A stretch of DNA of 21,087 nt from an uncultured Marinosulfonomonas sp. (GCA_947311455.1 CAMZKY010000153.1:1-21087); one strand, 5' to 3'; numbered from the stretch's first letter, positions 1-8,667 are shown. Made by a program: numbers and translations. The notes: generated by a model not told the origin, from the sequence alone.

Positions 1-1
1 C

Positions 2-1756
2 GCTTCTAAGGCGAGCTTTGTATTTGCATCGGTCTGGGTTTCTTTGGCTCTGCTGTTGGTACCTGCCGCGCTCTTGTCCTACAAACTAGGCATCCCGAAA
101 ATCCGATTAAACGCATACGAAAGCAAAGCTATTGGTAAAACTGCGATTTTCACTGCTCTCATAACCCCCTCTCTTTATTTTATTAGCGCATTTTCTGACG
201 TTCATACAGAGTTTGCCACTTATGTGGTTTTCGCGCTTTTGTTCTTTATTCTATCTTTCACCAGCCGCATCTTTCTCCAACAGATTGTAACCGGGATTTA
301 TCGCCGCTCTAAAAGGCGAATTCGCGTCCTGATTTACGGCGCCGGGCGAACCGGCATGCAGCTTTCGCTGGCTTTAAAACAACACGAAACAATTGAGGTT
401 GTAGCCTTCGTCGATGACAATCAATCATTACATGGAATGCTTGTATCTGGTTTGCGCGTCCGGCCCGCTGCCAAAATTCAATCGCTCGCAGAAAAACATA
501 ACATTGATCGCGTGCTTTTGGCGATGCCCTCGGTTTCATTACCTAAGCAATCCCAAATCATACGCCGACTTGATAAAATGGCGTTAGAAGTTCAATCTTT
601 GCCTTCGTTTATCCAGCTTATCGGCGAAGAAGAACTGGCCGATAGATTAGACACTGTTTCACCCAGCCACCTTCTAGGCCGAGAACAAGTTACCCACAAA
701 GAATATGACACCCATAAAGCATATGAAGGCCAATCTGTGCTTATCACGGGTGCCGGTGGCACAATCGGATTTGAACTATGTCGCCAAGTTTTAGCCTACA
801 AACCATCGCGGATCATTTTATTAGATCACAGTGAGTTTGCGTTATACACATCAGATATGGAAATTCGATCTCTCGCTGACGATATTGAAATCACTTCTAT
901 TTTAGGCTCAGTGACCAATTCCAAACTTATAGAAAAGGTTTTGTCTGATCATCAAGTTGACGTGATCCTGCATGCAGCGGCCTATAAACACGTGCCGCTT
1001 GTTGAATCAAACATCGTTTCCGGTATGGGAAATAATGCTATCGGAACATTTATCTTGGCAAAAGCCGCCAAAGATTATGGTGTAAAACGCTTTATTCTCG
1101 TTTCCTCAGATAAAGCTGTCCGTCCGACAAATGTCATGGGCGCATCAAAACGAATGGCTGAGCTGGTGATTCAAGATTTGGCCTCGCGCTCAACATCTAC
1201 TGTTTTTTCAATGGTTAGGTTTGGAAATGTCCTTGGGTCTTCCGGATCTGTGGTGCCCTTATTTATTGACCAGATTTCGCGCGGCGGCCCGGTAACTGTT
1301 ACCCACAAAGACGTCACGCGCTACTTTATGACAGTTCAGGAGGCCACGCGGCTTGTGTTAATTGCCGGCTCTTTTGCAAAGGGCGGAGAAGTTTTTGTGC
1401 TGGATATGGGCAAGCCAATCGAAATTCACGATCTTGCACGGCAAATCATTGAAGCGCAGGGATATTCAGTTTGTGATCAGGACAATCCCAATGGGGATAT
1501 CGAAATTATCATTACGGGTCTAAGACCGGGCGAAAAGCTAACAGAAGAGCTGTTGATCGGTGAAGGCGTTCGGACCACTGCACACCCTTTGATCTTTTCC
1601 GCACATGAAGAAAGCCTTTCGGAACTGGAAATCGCTACGGCAATCCGAAGTCTTCTGCTTGCTATCGAGCAAGAAGATGAATCTGCCGTGATGGATGTTA
1701 TCAAACGCTGGGTCGGTGGATATGATAACACCCAAAGCGCCAAACAAAATCCGTAA
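2..1756 (+). CDS. FlaA1/CapD-family nucleotide-sugar 4,6-dehydratase, 5' end outside window
   Basis: Membrane-anchored NAD(P)-dependent dehydratase/epimerase of the FlaA1/CapD/WbpM/PglF family, which modifies UDP-sugars for surface polysaccharide or protein glycans. The frame is open to the window edge, so the gene starts upstream; the TTG at 44 is only the first possible start inside the window. Counting from that TTG, hydrophobic segments lie near residues 2-12, 33-50 and 58-72. A first Rossmann domain follows (GAGRTG, 99-104), then the catalytic SDR domain (TGAGGTIG, 235-242), with AAAYKHVPL near 311-319, SSDKA at 354-358 and MGASK at 365-369. Having Met where ordinary SDRs have the catalytic Tyr (Yxxx K) is the family's known hallmark. 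RPGEKL near the C-terminus is also typical. At least 584 residues are visible, against 600-660 in full-length relatives. The exact sugar substrate cannot be read from sequence. No clear hairpin terminator follows, only a T-rich stretch at about 1763-1783. Confidence 0.93.
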   Translation, partial: ASKASFVFASVWVSLALLLVPAALLSYKLGIPKIRLNAYESKAIGKTAIFTALITPSLYFISAFSDVHTEFATYVVFALLFFILSFTSRIFLQQIVTGIYRRSKRRIRVLIYGAGRTGMQLSLALKQHETIEVVAFVDDNQSLHGMLVSGLRVRPAAKIQSLAEKHNIDRVLLAMPSVSLPKQSQIIRRLDKMALEVQSLPSFIQLIGEEELADRLDTVSPSHLLGREQVTHKEYDTHKAYEGQSVLITGAGGTIGFELCRQVLAYKPSRIILLDHSEFALYTSDMEIRSLADDIEITSILGSVTNSKLIEKVLSDHQVDVILHAAAYKHVPLVESNIVSGMGNNAIGTFILAKAAKDYGVKRFILVSSDKAVRPTNVMGASKRMAELVIQDLASRSTSTVFSMVRFGNVLGSSGSVVPLFIDQISRGGPVTVTHKDVTRYFMTVQEATRLVLIAGSFAKGGEVFVLDMGKPIEIHDLARQIIEAQGYSVCDQDNPNGDIEIIITGLRPGEKLTEELLIGEGVRTTAHPLIFSAHEESLSELEIATAIRSLLLAIEQEDESAVMDVIKRWVGGYDNTQSAKQNP

Positions 1757-1803
1757 CATATCCCTAATTTTTCCTTTTTTTAGCATTCTTGCTACGCACG
1801 CGT

Positions 1804-1833
1804 CTTGCACGGGCTAACCACCCTCCTTATATA
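1804..1833 (+). promoter_or_regulatory. Likely dnaK promoter (sigma-32 and/or sigma-70 type)
   Basis: CTTGCA at 1804-1809 is followed 17 bases later by TTATAT (1827-1832), inside CCTTATATA. This resembles the heat-shock sigma-32 pattern of alphaproteobacteria (CTTG then a C-rich TAT element). Shifted by one base, the same DNA reads TTGCAC-17-TATATA, an acceptable sigma-70 promoter. Transcription would start near 1840, giving a leader of about 100 bases before dnaK. The assignment rests on pattern only. Confidence 0.55.
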
Positions 1834-1845
1834 CCCTCTGAAGCC

Positions 1846-1866
1846 GATCAAGGGATGTCCTTGATC
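1846..1866 (+). promoter_or_regulatory. Hairpin near the predicted 5' end of the dnaK leader
   Basis: A perfect 8-bp inverted repeat, GATCAAGG (1846-1853) and CCTTGATC (1859-1866), with a 5-base loop. It sits just after the predicted transcription start of dnaK. It could be a 5' mRNA-stabilising stem or a protein-binding operator. It lacks the CIRCE sequence used by HrcA. It has no T-tail, so it is not a terminator. Confidence 0.5.
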
Positions 1867-1891
1867 AAATATCGGGATCGACGTGTAAATG

Positions 1892-1934
1892 CCTTTTTAA
1901 GGGTTTGTGCGTCACAACATCGCCAAAGAAAAGG
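1892..1934 (+). promoter_or_regulatory. Hairpin that can sequester the dnaK ribosome binding site
   Basis: CCTTTTT (1892-1898) is complementary to GAAAAGG (1928-1934), the Shine-Dalgarno stretch of dnaK: six Watson-Crick pairs plus one U-G. Inside this arm GG (1901-1902) can pair with CC (1923-1924), and TTGTG (1905-1909) pairs with CACAA (1913-1917) around a CGT triloop. The result is one long, imperfect, A/U-rich hairpin that buries the ribosome binding site. This is the general architecture of fourU-type RNA thermometers. A competing short hairpin CCTT-TTT-AAGG (1892-1902) would free the site. The pairing is seen directly; the temperature-sensing role is inferred. Confidence 0.45.
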
Positions 1935-1943
1935 ATATTAATT

Positions 1944-3860
1944 ATGGCTAAAGTCATTGGAATTGATCTTGGAACCACGAACTCTTGCGTTTCTATCATG
2001 GACGGGTCTCAGCCCCGCGTTGTCGAAAATGCCGAAGGTGTTCGCACAACCCCATCCATCGTTGCGTTCACGGATGATGAACGTCTTGTTGGCCAACCTG
2101 CAAAACGGCAGGCGGTTACCAACTCTGAAAACACTATTTTTGCGGTAAAACGCCTGATCGGTCGCCGTGCCGACGATGCTGCTGTGAAAAAGTATCAAAA
2201 ACAAATCCCCTACAAAATTGTCGATGGCGGCAACGGGGATGCGTGGGTCGAGGCAAATGGCGATAAATACAGCCCCAGCCAGATTTCCGCGTTTATTCTG
2301 GGTAAAATGAAAGAAACCGCCGAAAGCTATTTGGGCGAAGAAGTCACGCAAGCGGTGATCACCGTCCCGGCCTATTTCAATGATGCCCAACGCCAAGCCA
2401 CCAAAGACGCCGGTAAAATCGCTGGTCTGGAAGTGCTGCGTATCATCAACGAACCAACAGCTGCCGCGCTTGCTTATGGTTTGGACAGAAAAGAAACTAA
2501 AACCATCGTTGTTTACGATCTTGGCGGCGGTACATTCGATGTTACCATTCTGGAAATCGACGACGGCCTATTCGAAGTGAAGTCAACCAACGGTGATACG
2601 TTCCTTGGTGGTGAAGATTTCGACATGCGTATTGTTAAATACCTTGCCGACGAATTCAAAAAGGAAACCGGCGTTGATCTAACCAAAGACAAAATGGCCC
2701 TACAGCGTTTAAAAGAAGCTGCTGAAAAAGCCAAAATCGAATTGTCTTCGGCCACACAAACCGAAATCAATCAGCCGTTCATTTCGATGGATCCCAAAGG
2801 TGGGCAACCATTGCACATGGTTTTGAAGCTGACCCGTGCGAAATTGGAAACTTTGGTTGGTGATCTGATTAAGGCGTCTATCAAACCTTGTAAGGCTGCT
2901 CTTAAAGATGCAGGTCTGACAACCAACGACATTGACGAAATCGTCATGGTTGGCGGCATGACCCGTATGCCTAAAGTATCAGAAGAGGTTGCGGCCTTCT
3001 TTGGCAAAGAGCCAAACAAAGGCGTGAACCCTGACGAAGTTGTGGCCATGGGTGCCGCCATTCAAGCAGGTGTTCTGCAAGGTGATGTCAAAGACGTTGT
3101 TCTTCTGGATGTTACGCCGTTGTCTTTGGGTATCGAAACCTTGGGGGGCGTGTTCACACGTTTGATTGATCGTAATACAACGATCCCGACCAAGAAATCG
3201 CAAGTGTTCTCGACGGCTGAAGACAACCAAAGCGCCGTAACCATCCGCGTGTTCCAAGGCGAACGTGAAATGGCGGCGGATAACAAAATTCTGGGTGATT
3301 TCAACCTTGATAATATCCCGCCAGCACCGCGCGGTATGCCACAAATCGAAGTGACCTTTGATATAGATGCCAATGGCATTGTTTCTGTTGGCGCCAAAGA
3401 CAAAGGCACCGGCAAAGAACAGCAAATCACGATTCAGGCATCCGGTGGTTTGTCGGATGATGAAGTCGAAGCAATGGTTCAAGAAGCCGAAGAAAATGCC
3501 GAGGCCGATAAAGAACGCCGCGATTTGATCGAGGCAAAAAATCAGGCCGAAGGTTTGATCCATTCGACTGAAAAATCATTGGAAGAGCATTCAGACAAGG
3601 TTGATCCAACCACTGTTGAAGCGATTGAATTGGCGATCGCAGCATTGAATGATGATCTGGAAACCGAGGATGCAGGCAAAATCAAAGCCGGTATTCAAAA
3701 CGTAACCGAAGCCGCAATGAAACTGGGCGAAGCGATTTATAAATCCGCCCAAGAAGAAGGCGGCGAAGGCGATCTGGATGCAGACGATGAAATGGCCGGT
3801 GTTGACGAAGACATCGTAGATGCCGATTTCGAAGATCTGGATGACGAAAAACGCGGGTAA
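1944..3860 (+). CDS. dnaK: Molecular chaperone DnaK (Hsp70)
   Basis: Cytoplasmic ATP-dependent Hsp70 chaperone that binds exposed hydrophobic peptide segments, working with DnaJ and GrpE. The product is 638 residues, the normal length. The nucleotide-binding domain shows IGIDLGTTNSC (5-15) and YDLGGGTFD (191-199). The conserved interdomain linker is VVLLDV, just before TPLSLGIETLGG. The helical lid ends in an acidic tail (DADDEMAGVDEDIVDADFED region), as in other alphaproteobacteria. The start at 1944 was chosen because MAKVIGIDLG is the universal N-terminus and AAAAGGA lies 9 bases upstream; a GTG at 1905 would add 13 unconserved residues. dnaJ follows 70 bases downstream, after a terminator-like hairpin. 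The leader structure suggests translational as well as transcriptional heat control. Confidence 0.99.
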   Translation: MAKVIGIDLGTTNSCVSIMDGSQPRVVENAEGVRTTPSIVAFTDDERLVGQPAKRQAVTNSENTIFAVKRLIGRRADDAAVKKYQKQIPYKIVDGGNGDAWVEANGDKYSPSQISAFILGKMKETAESYLGEEVTQAVITVPAYFNDAQRQATKDAGKIAGLEVLRIINEPTAAALAYGLDRKETKTIVVYDLGGGTFDVTILEIDDGLFEVKSTNGDTFLGGEDFDMRIVKYLADEFKKETGVDLTKDKMALQRLKEAAEKAKIELSSATQTEINQPFISMDPKGGQPLHMVLKLTRAKLETLVGDLIKASIKPCKAALKDAGLTTNDIDEIVMVGGMTRMPKVSEEVAAFFGKEPNKGVNPDEVVAMGAAIQAGVLQGDVKDVVLLDVTPLSLGIETLGGVFTRLIDRNTTIPTKKSQVFSTAEDNQSAVTIRVFQGEREMAADNKILGDFNLDNIPPAPRGMPQIEVTFDIDANGIVSVGAKDKGTGKEQQITIQASGGLSDDEVEAMVQEAEENAEADKERRDLIEAKNQAEGLIHSTEKSLEEHSDKVDPTTVEAIELAIAALNDDLETEDAGKIKAGIQNVTEAAMKLGEAIYKSAQEEGGEGDLDADDEMAGVDEDIVDADFEDLDDEKRG

Positions 3861-3907
3861 GAGCAATTGCTCTCGAAGCCGGCCCATCTAAAGGTGGGCC
3901 GGCTTTT
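3861..3907 (+). terminator. Terminator/attenuator between dnaK and dnaJ
   Basis: A perfect 11-bp stem, AAGCCGGCCCA (3876-3886) with TGGGCCGGCTT (3895-3905), has an 8-base loop and a TTTT run ending at 3907. It has the form of an intrinsic terminator. Just before it, directly after the dnaK stop codon, lies a perfect 12-base palindrome GAGCAATTGCTC (3861-3872). The stem probably lowers dnaJ expression relative to dnaK and may protect the dnaK mRNA 3' end. No separate dnaJ promoter is evident in the remaining 23 bases. Confidence 0.8.
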
Positions 3908-3930
3908 CCGTTCCCAAAAGGGGATTGATA

Positions 3931-5073
3931 ATGTCAAAACGTGATTATTACGAGGTGCTGGGCATCACTCGTGCGGCCACCGCCGTCGAGATCAAAAAAG
4001 CCTATCGCACCAAAGCAAAAGAATTGCACCCCGACCGCAATCCAGACAACCCCAAAGCCGAAGAGCAGTTCAAAGAGGCCAATGAGGCCCATGATGTTCT
4101 GAAAAACCCCGAGAAAAAAGCCGCATATGATCAATATGGACACGCCGCATTTGAAGGCGGAATGGGCAGCGGCGGGCGTGGCGGCCATCCAGGCCAAGGC
4201 GACTTTGCTTCAGCGTTTTCGGATGTGTTTGATGATCTGTTTGGCGATTTTATGGGTGGCCAACGTGGCGGCGGGCGGGCGCGGGCGACGCGCGGTACTG
4301 ATCTGCGCTATAATCTGCGCGTCACCTTAGAGGAGGCCTTTTCTGGCCTGCACAAAACCATCGATGTTCCTACATCTATTGCCTGTGACGAATGTAATGG
4401 CACTGGCGCCGAAAGCGGTGCTGAGCCAGTCACATGCCCCACATGTTCCGGCATGGGTAAAGTGCGCGCGCAGCAAGGTTTCTTTACGGTCGAACGCACT
4501 TGCCCCACCTGCCACGGCGCCGGACAAATGATCAAAAACCCTTGCGGGTCTTGTGGCGGTGCTGGCCGTGTTGAAAAAGAACGTTCCCTGTCGGTAAACA
4601 TTCCGGCGGGCGTTGAATCCGGTACACGTATCCGGCTGGGCGGCGAAGGCGAAGCCGGCCTGCGTGGCGGGCCGTCTGGTGATCTGTATATTTTCATCGA
4701 AGTTGAACAACACGCATTGTTTGAACGGGAAGGCGCGCACCTTTATTGTCGCGTGCCGGTGAATATCGGCGTTGCCGCGCTTGGTGGCGATATCGAAGTG
4801 CCCACTATTGATGGCGGTAAAAGCCGCGTCAAAGTTGCTGAAGGCAGCCAAACAGGCCGCCAAATGCGCTTACGTGGTAAGGGTATGCCCGCGCTACGCG
4901 GCACAGGCGTCGGCGATATGGTGATTGAACTTGCCGTTGAAACACCTGTGAACCTGACCGCGCGCCAAAAGGAAATCATGCGTGAATTCGAAGGCATCGC
5001 CGCTGATAACAATCCCGAAGGCTCAAGCTTTTTCTCGAAGGTGAAAACATTTTGGGAAACGATGAAAAGTTAA
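3931..5073 (+). CDS. dnaJ: Co-chaperone DnaJ (Hsp40, type I)
   Basis: Hsp40 partner of DnaK: it delivers unfolded substrates and stimulates DnaK ATP hydrolysis. The product is 380 residues. It has all class I parts in order: a J domain with HPD at residues 33-35, a Gly/Phe-rich linker (about 74-118), four zinc-finger repeats between about 152 and 212 (CDECNGTG, CPTCSGMG, CPTCHGAG, CGSCGGAG) and the C-terminal substrate-binding domains. The start at 3931 is supported by AAGGGGA 7 bases upstream and by the typical N-terminus MSKRDYYEVLG; an upstream in-frame ATA start at 3925 is not plausible. The gene lies 70 bases after dnaK, past the terminator hairpin, so it is probably expressed by read-through from the dnaK promoter. 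Confidence 0.98.
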   Translation: MSKRDYYEVLGITRAATAVEIKKAYRTKAKELHPDRNPDNPKAEEQFKEANEAHDVLKNPEKKAAYDQYGHAAFEGGMGSGGRGGHPGQGDFASAFSDVFDDLFGDFMGGQRGGGRARATRGTDLRYNLRVTLEEAFSGLHKTIDVPTSIACDECNGTGAESGAEPVTCPTCSGMGKVRAQQGFFTVERTCPTCHGAGQMIKNPCGSCGGAGRVEKERSLSVNIPAGVESGTRIRLGGEGEAGLRGGPSGDLYIFIEVEQHALFEREGAHLYCRVPVNIGVAALGGDIEVPTIDGGKSRVKVAEGSQTGRQMRLRGKGMPALRGTGVGDMVIELAVETPVNLTARQKEIMREFEGIAADNNPEGSSFFSKVKTFWETMKS

Positions 5074-5117
5074 GATCCCTTAACCAATAATTCATTATAT
5101 CACGCCAGCCTTACGGC

Positions 5118-5876
5118 ATGTGCGCAAAACGTCAATTTTCAGAAGCCCCTCTTCCTCTTTTTCAGGGGGATGAGGCGCTTGTGAATCCTGTGCCCTCGCC
5201 CCAGCCATCTTACATCCGCGATCACCGCAAGCGCCTGCGAGAGCGTTTTATCAAAGGCGGCGCAACGGCGATTCCCGATTATGAATTGCTGGAATTAGTG
5301 TTGTTTCGGGCTATTCCGCGACGGGATGTTAAACCGCTTGCTTGGCGATTAATTGACACATTCGGTGATTTTAACGGCGCAATCTCGGCCCCGATTGAAC
5401 GTCTATTATCCGTCAAGGGCGTGGGCGACGCCGTAATGCAAGAATTGAAAATCATCGAGGCCGCCGCGCATCGCCTTGCCCGCGCACGCATTATGCAACG
5501 CCATGTTTTAACCAGCTGGGACGCATTGCTTGATTATTGCCATACAACAATGGCGCACCGCGAAACGGAACAATTTCGGGTTCTTTTTCTAGATAACAAA
5601 AACGTCCTGATTGCTGATGAGGAACAGGCGAAAGGCACCGTTGATCATGTGCCGGTATACCCCCGAGAGGTTGTCAAACGCGCGCTGGAATTGAATGCCT
5701 CAGCGTTGATACTGGTGCACAATCACCCATCCGGCGATCCAACCCCGTCAGAAGCCGATCTTGCAATGACCAATAAAATTTACGACGCCGCATTGGCGCT
5801 AAACATCACCCTACATGATCACCTGGTCATCGGGAAATCACGTGAGCTTAGTTTTAAATCCGAGGGCTATTTATAG
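5118..5876 (+). CDS. radC: RadC-family JAMM-domain protein
   Basis: 252-residue RadC/UPF0758 protein. The family was named for DNA repair, but its biochemical function is not settled. The N-terminal half carries a helix-hairpin-helix-like segment (LLSVKGVGDAV, about 96-106). The C-terminal half is the JAB/MPN domain with a complete metal-binding signature HNHPSGDPTPSEAD (H201, H203, S211, D214), so the metalloprotease-like site looks intact. The ATG at 5118 lacks a strong Shine-Dalgarno sequence. dnaJ ends 44 bases upstream with no terminator visible between them, so co-transcription is possible. The stop codon overlaps the end of the convergent secA gene by six bases. Confidence 0.93.
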   Translation: MCAKRQFSEAPLPLFQGDEALVNPVPSPQPSYIRDHRKRLRERFIKGGATAIPDYELLELVLFRAIPRRDVKPLAWRLIDTFGDFNGAISAPIERLLSVKGVGDAVMQELKIIEAAAHRLARARIMQRHVLTSWDALLDYCHTTMAHRETEQFRVLFLDNKNVLIADEEQAKGTVDHVPVYPREVVKRALELNASALILVHNHPSGDPTPSEADLAMTNKIYDAALALNITLHDHLVIGKSRELSFKSEGYL

Positions 5877-8549
5877 CTTTCCGTGGCAATGTTTGAATTT
5901 TTTACCTGACCCACACGGGCATCGATCGTTCCGGCCCGGGTCACCCCACGTAGATCGATCGGATTCATCAAATTCCTGTATAGCATTTGACGGAATGCCT
6001 GCGGCTTGCGTCTCTTGCTCGGCCATCATCTGTTGCATCAGCGCCATTTGTTCGGCTTGCTCTTCTGCGGTCAGAGGGCGAATTTGGGCAAGCTGTTGCG
6101 TCACATCAACACGCAGCGAATCAAGCAGCGATTCAAACAGCTGGAACGCCTCGTTTTTGTATTCGTTCAACGGATCACGTTGCGCATATCCACGAAATCC
6201 AACAACCGAACGCAAATGCTCAAGCGTCAAAAGATGCTCGCGCCATTTCGCATCAATCGCTTGCAGCAGGATTTGTTTTTCGATGTTGCGCATATTTTCC
6301 GGGCCAAAATCGGCGGCTTTTTTCGCCATCATTTCGTCCGCAGCAGCACATAAACGATCACTGATAATTTCGTCATCAACACCTTCTTCTTCGGCCCATG
6401 CCATAACAGGCACGTCAACACCGGCAAATTCGATCACCGCCGCATACAGCCCTTCGGTGTTCCATTGATCGGCATAGGTGTTTGGCGGAATAAATTCGTC
6501 CACCAGATCATCAATAACCTGATGACGCATATCTTCAGTAATTTCCGACAGATCTTTGGCTTCCATAATTTCACGACGCTGCGAAAAGATTACTTTCCGC
6601 TGATCGTTCATCACGTCATCAAATTTAAGCAGCTGTTTGCGAATGTCAAAATTGCGGCCTTCAACCTTGGCTTGGGCTTTTTCAAGGGATTTATTCACCC
6701 ACGGATGCACAATCGCCTCGCCGTCTTTCATGCCAAGTTTAGACAACACTTTATCAAGGCGCTCAGACCCGAAAATACGCATCAAATCGTCTTCTAGCGA
6801 CAGGAAGAAAGACGAACGCCCCGGATCACCCTGTCGGCCCGAACGACCGCGCAGCTGGTTATCAATGCGGCGGCTTTCGTGGCGCTCTGTTGCCAGAACA
6901 AACAAACCCCCGGCTTCAATCACTTTTGCTTTTTCGTCTGCGTGGGCCGCCTCTGCCTTTTCACGAAGTTTTTCGGGATCGGCTTCGGGATCGGCATCTA
7001 ACGCCTCCATGACGATCATATCGATATTGCCGCCCAACTGAATATCGGTTCCTCGGCCCGCCATGTTTGTGGCGATTGTAACCGAACCGAATTTACCCGC
7101 ATCACCAACAATCTTGGCTTCTTGTTCGTGGTGGCGTGCATTCAGAACATTGTGGGTGATTTTTTCTGAGGTCAAAAGCTGCGACAGTATTTCAGATTTT
7201 TCAATCGACGTGGTTCCAACCAGCATTGGCTGGCCTTTGGCGTGTGCCTCTTTGATAGATTTCACAACGCCATCCAGTTTTTCATGAGTGGTGCGATAAA
7301 CCTGATCGTGATCATCAATCCGCACAATCGGGCGGTTGGTCGGTACTTCGACAACGCCAAGTTTATAGATCTCTTCAAATTCTTCCGCTTCTGTCGCAGC
7401 AGTACCTGTCATACCAGATAATTTGGAATAGAGGCGGAAATAGTTTTGGAATGTCACAGAAGCCAGCGTCACATTTTCCGGCTGGATTGCCACACCTTCT
7501 TTGGCTTCAATCGCTTGGTGCAAACCATCTGATAAACGGCGGCCTTGCATCATCCGGCCAGTGAATTCGTCAATCAACATCACTTCGCCATCGCGAACGA
7601 TATAATCTTTGTCGCGTGCAAACAGTTTATGCGCCTTCATGGCCTGGTTGATATGGTGCACCAAAGTGGTGCTTTCCGGCGCATAGAGAGATTGGTCATC
7701 AGGTAGCATGCCAAGCTGTTGCAAACGTCCTTCCAAAAATTCATTGCCCTCTTCAGTAAAGGTGGCGTTGCGAGTTTTTTCGTCAATCTTAACATGCTCA
7801 TCCGCAAGCTCTGGAATGATCTTGTTAACGGTTACATACAATTCTGAACGATCTTCGGCGGGGCCGGAAATGATCAGCGGTGTGCGGGCTTCATCAATTA
7901 AGATCGAGTCAACTTCGTCCACAATCGCAAAATTGTGTTTTAGCTGATGGATTTCGGCCAAATCACTGCGCATGTTGTCACGCAGGTAATCAAAGCCAAG
8001 CTCATTATTGGTGGCGTAGGTTATATCGGCCTCATAGGCGGTTTTCTTATCAGCCTCGGGCATTTGTGGATAAACCACACCGGTTGTCAGGCCAAGTGCG
8101 GTGTAAACCTTGCTCATCCATTCGGCATCACGTTTCGCCAGATAATCATTCACCGTAACAATGTGAACGCCATCGCCGGTTAGCGCATTCAGGTAGGCGG
8201 CAAAGGTTGCCATCAATGTTTTGCCTTCGCCAGTTTTCATTTCGGCGATGTTGCCTTGATGCAAAAAGATGCCGCCCATAAGCTGGGTATCAAACGCGCG
8301 CAGGCCGAGCGCACGATGCGCGGCCTCACGAACATTGGCAAAGGCTTCCGGCAATAGCGCATCCAGATTTTCACCACCTTTGGCGCGCTCCCTAAATTCT
8401 TTGGTTTTACCTTTGATTTCGTCATCGGACAGCTGAACAAAATCCGGCTCAAGCGCATTGATTTTTTCGATCGTTGGGCGGGTTGCTTTGATTATCCGGT
8501 CATTCGGTGTACCGAATAGTTTTTTCGCAATGGTTCCAATGCCTAGCAT
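5871..8549 (-). CDS. secA: Preprotein translocase ATPase SecA
   Basis: Motor ATPase of the Sec pathway, which pushes unfolded precursor proteins through SecYEG at the inner membrane. The product is 892 residues, normal for alphaproteobacteria. Visible landmarks are Walker A MKTGEGKTL (104-112), the DEVD Walker B box (211-214) followed by SILIDEARTPLI, motif VI-like RIDNQLRGRSGRQGDPG, and the C-terminal zinc/SecB-binding tail CPCGSGKKFKHCHG, which occupies the last 16 residues with KL. The start at 8549 is preferred because MLGIGTIAKKLFG is the usual N-terminus and GGAGAG lies just upstream; an ATG at 8579 would add ten unconserved residues. The gene is divergent from the exported prolyl isomerase gene and convergent with radC. 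Confidence 0.99.
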   Translation of the reverse strand: MLGIGTIAKKLFGTPNDRIIKATRPTIEKINALEPDFVQLSDDEIKGKTKEFRERAKGGENLDALLPEAFANVREAAHRALGLRAFDTQLMGGIFLHQGNIAEMKTGEGKTLMATFAAYLNALTGDGVHIVTVNDYLAKRDAEWMSKVYTALGLTTGVVYPQMPEADKKTAYEADITYATNNELGFDYLRDNMRSDLAEIHQLKHNFAIVDEVDSILIDEARTPLIISGPAEDRSELYVTVNKIIPELADEHVKIDEKTRNATFTEEGNEFLEGRLQQLGMLPDDQSLYAPESTTLVHHINQAMKAHKLFARDKDYIVRDGEVMLIDEFTGRMMQGRRLSDGLHQAIEAKEGVAIQPENVTLASVTFQNYFRLYSKLSGMTGTAATEAEEFEEIYKLGVVEVPTNRPIVRIDDHDQVYRTTHEKLDGVVKSIKEAHAKGQPMLVGTTSIEKSEILSQLLTSEKITHNVLNARHHEQEAKIVGDAGKFGSVTIATNMAGRGTDIQLGGNIDMIVMEALDADPEADPEKLREKAEAAHADEKAKVIEAGGLFVLATERHESRRIDNQLRGRSGRQGDPGRSSFFLSLEDDLMRIFGSERLDKVLSKLGMKDGEAIVHPWVNKSLEKAQAKVEGRNFDIRKQLLKFDDVMNDQRKVIFSQRREIMEAKDLSEITEDMRHQVIDDLVDEFIPPNTYADQWNTEGLYAAVIEFAGVDVPVMAWAEEEGVDDEIISDRLCAAADEMMAKKAADFGPENMRNIEKQILLQAIDAKWREHLLTLEHLRSVVGFRGYAQRDPLNEYKNEAFQLFESLLDSLRVDVTQQLAQIRPLTAEEQAEQMALMQQMMAEQETQAAGIPSNAIQEFDESDRSTWGDPGRNDRCPCGSGKKFKHCHGKL

Positions 8550-8667
8550 GTGCTCTCCGCCTGAATATCTTCTTAACATTTTCGTGTGCGACAGAGCCTT
8601 GCCCCTCTTGAATTGTCACCCTAAAACAGCAGGTAAGAAGAGCGCCGCAAGCCTCGCAGACCATAGG

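Noticed and set aside
1905..1920. TTGTG...TCACAAC in the dnaK leader and also near 8699 upstream of the isomerase gene, considered as a shared operator
   Set aside because: The spacings differ (2 versus 5 bases), and in dnaK the bases are better explained by the leader hairpin.
5815..6468. A 217-codon plus-strand frame from the end of radC into secA
   Set aside because: It is antisense to the secA C-terminus and its Ser/Cys-rich product is a shadow of conserved SecA codons.
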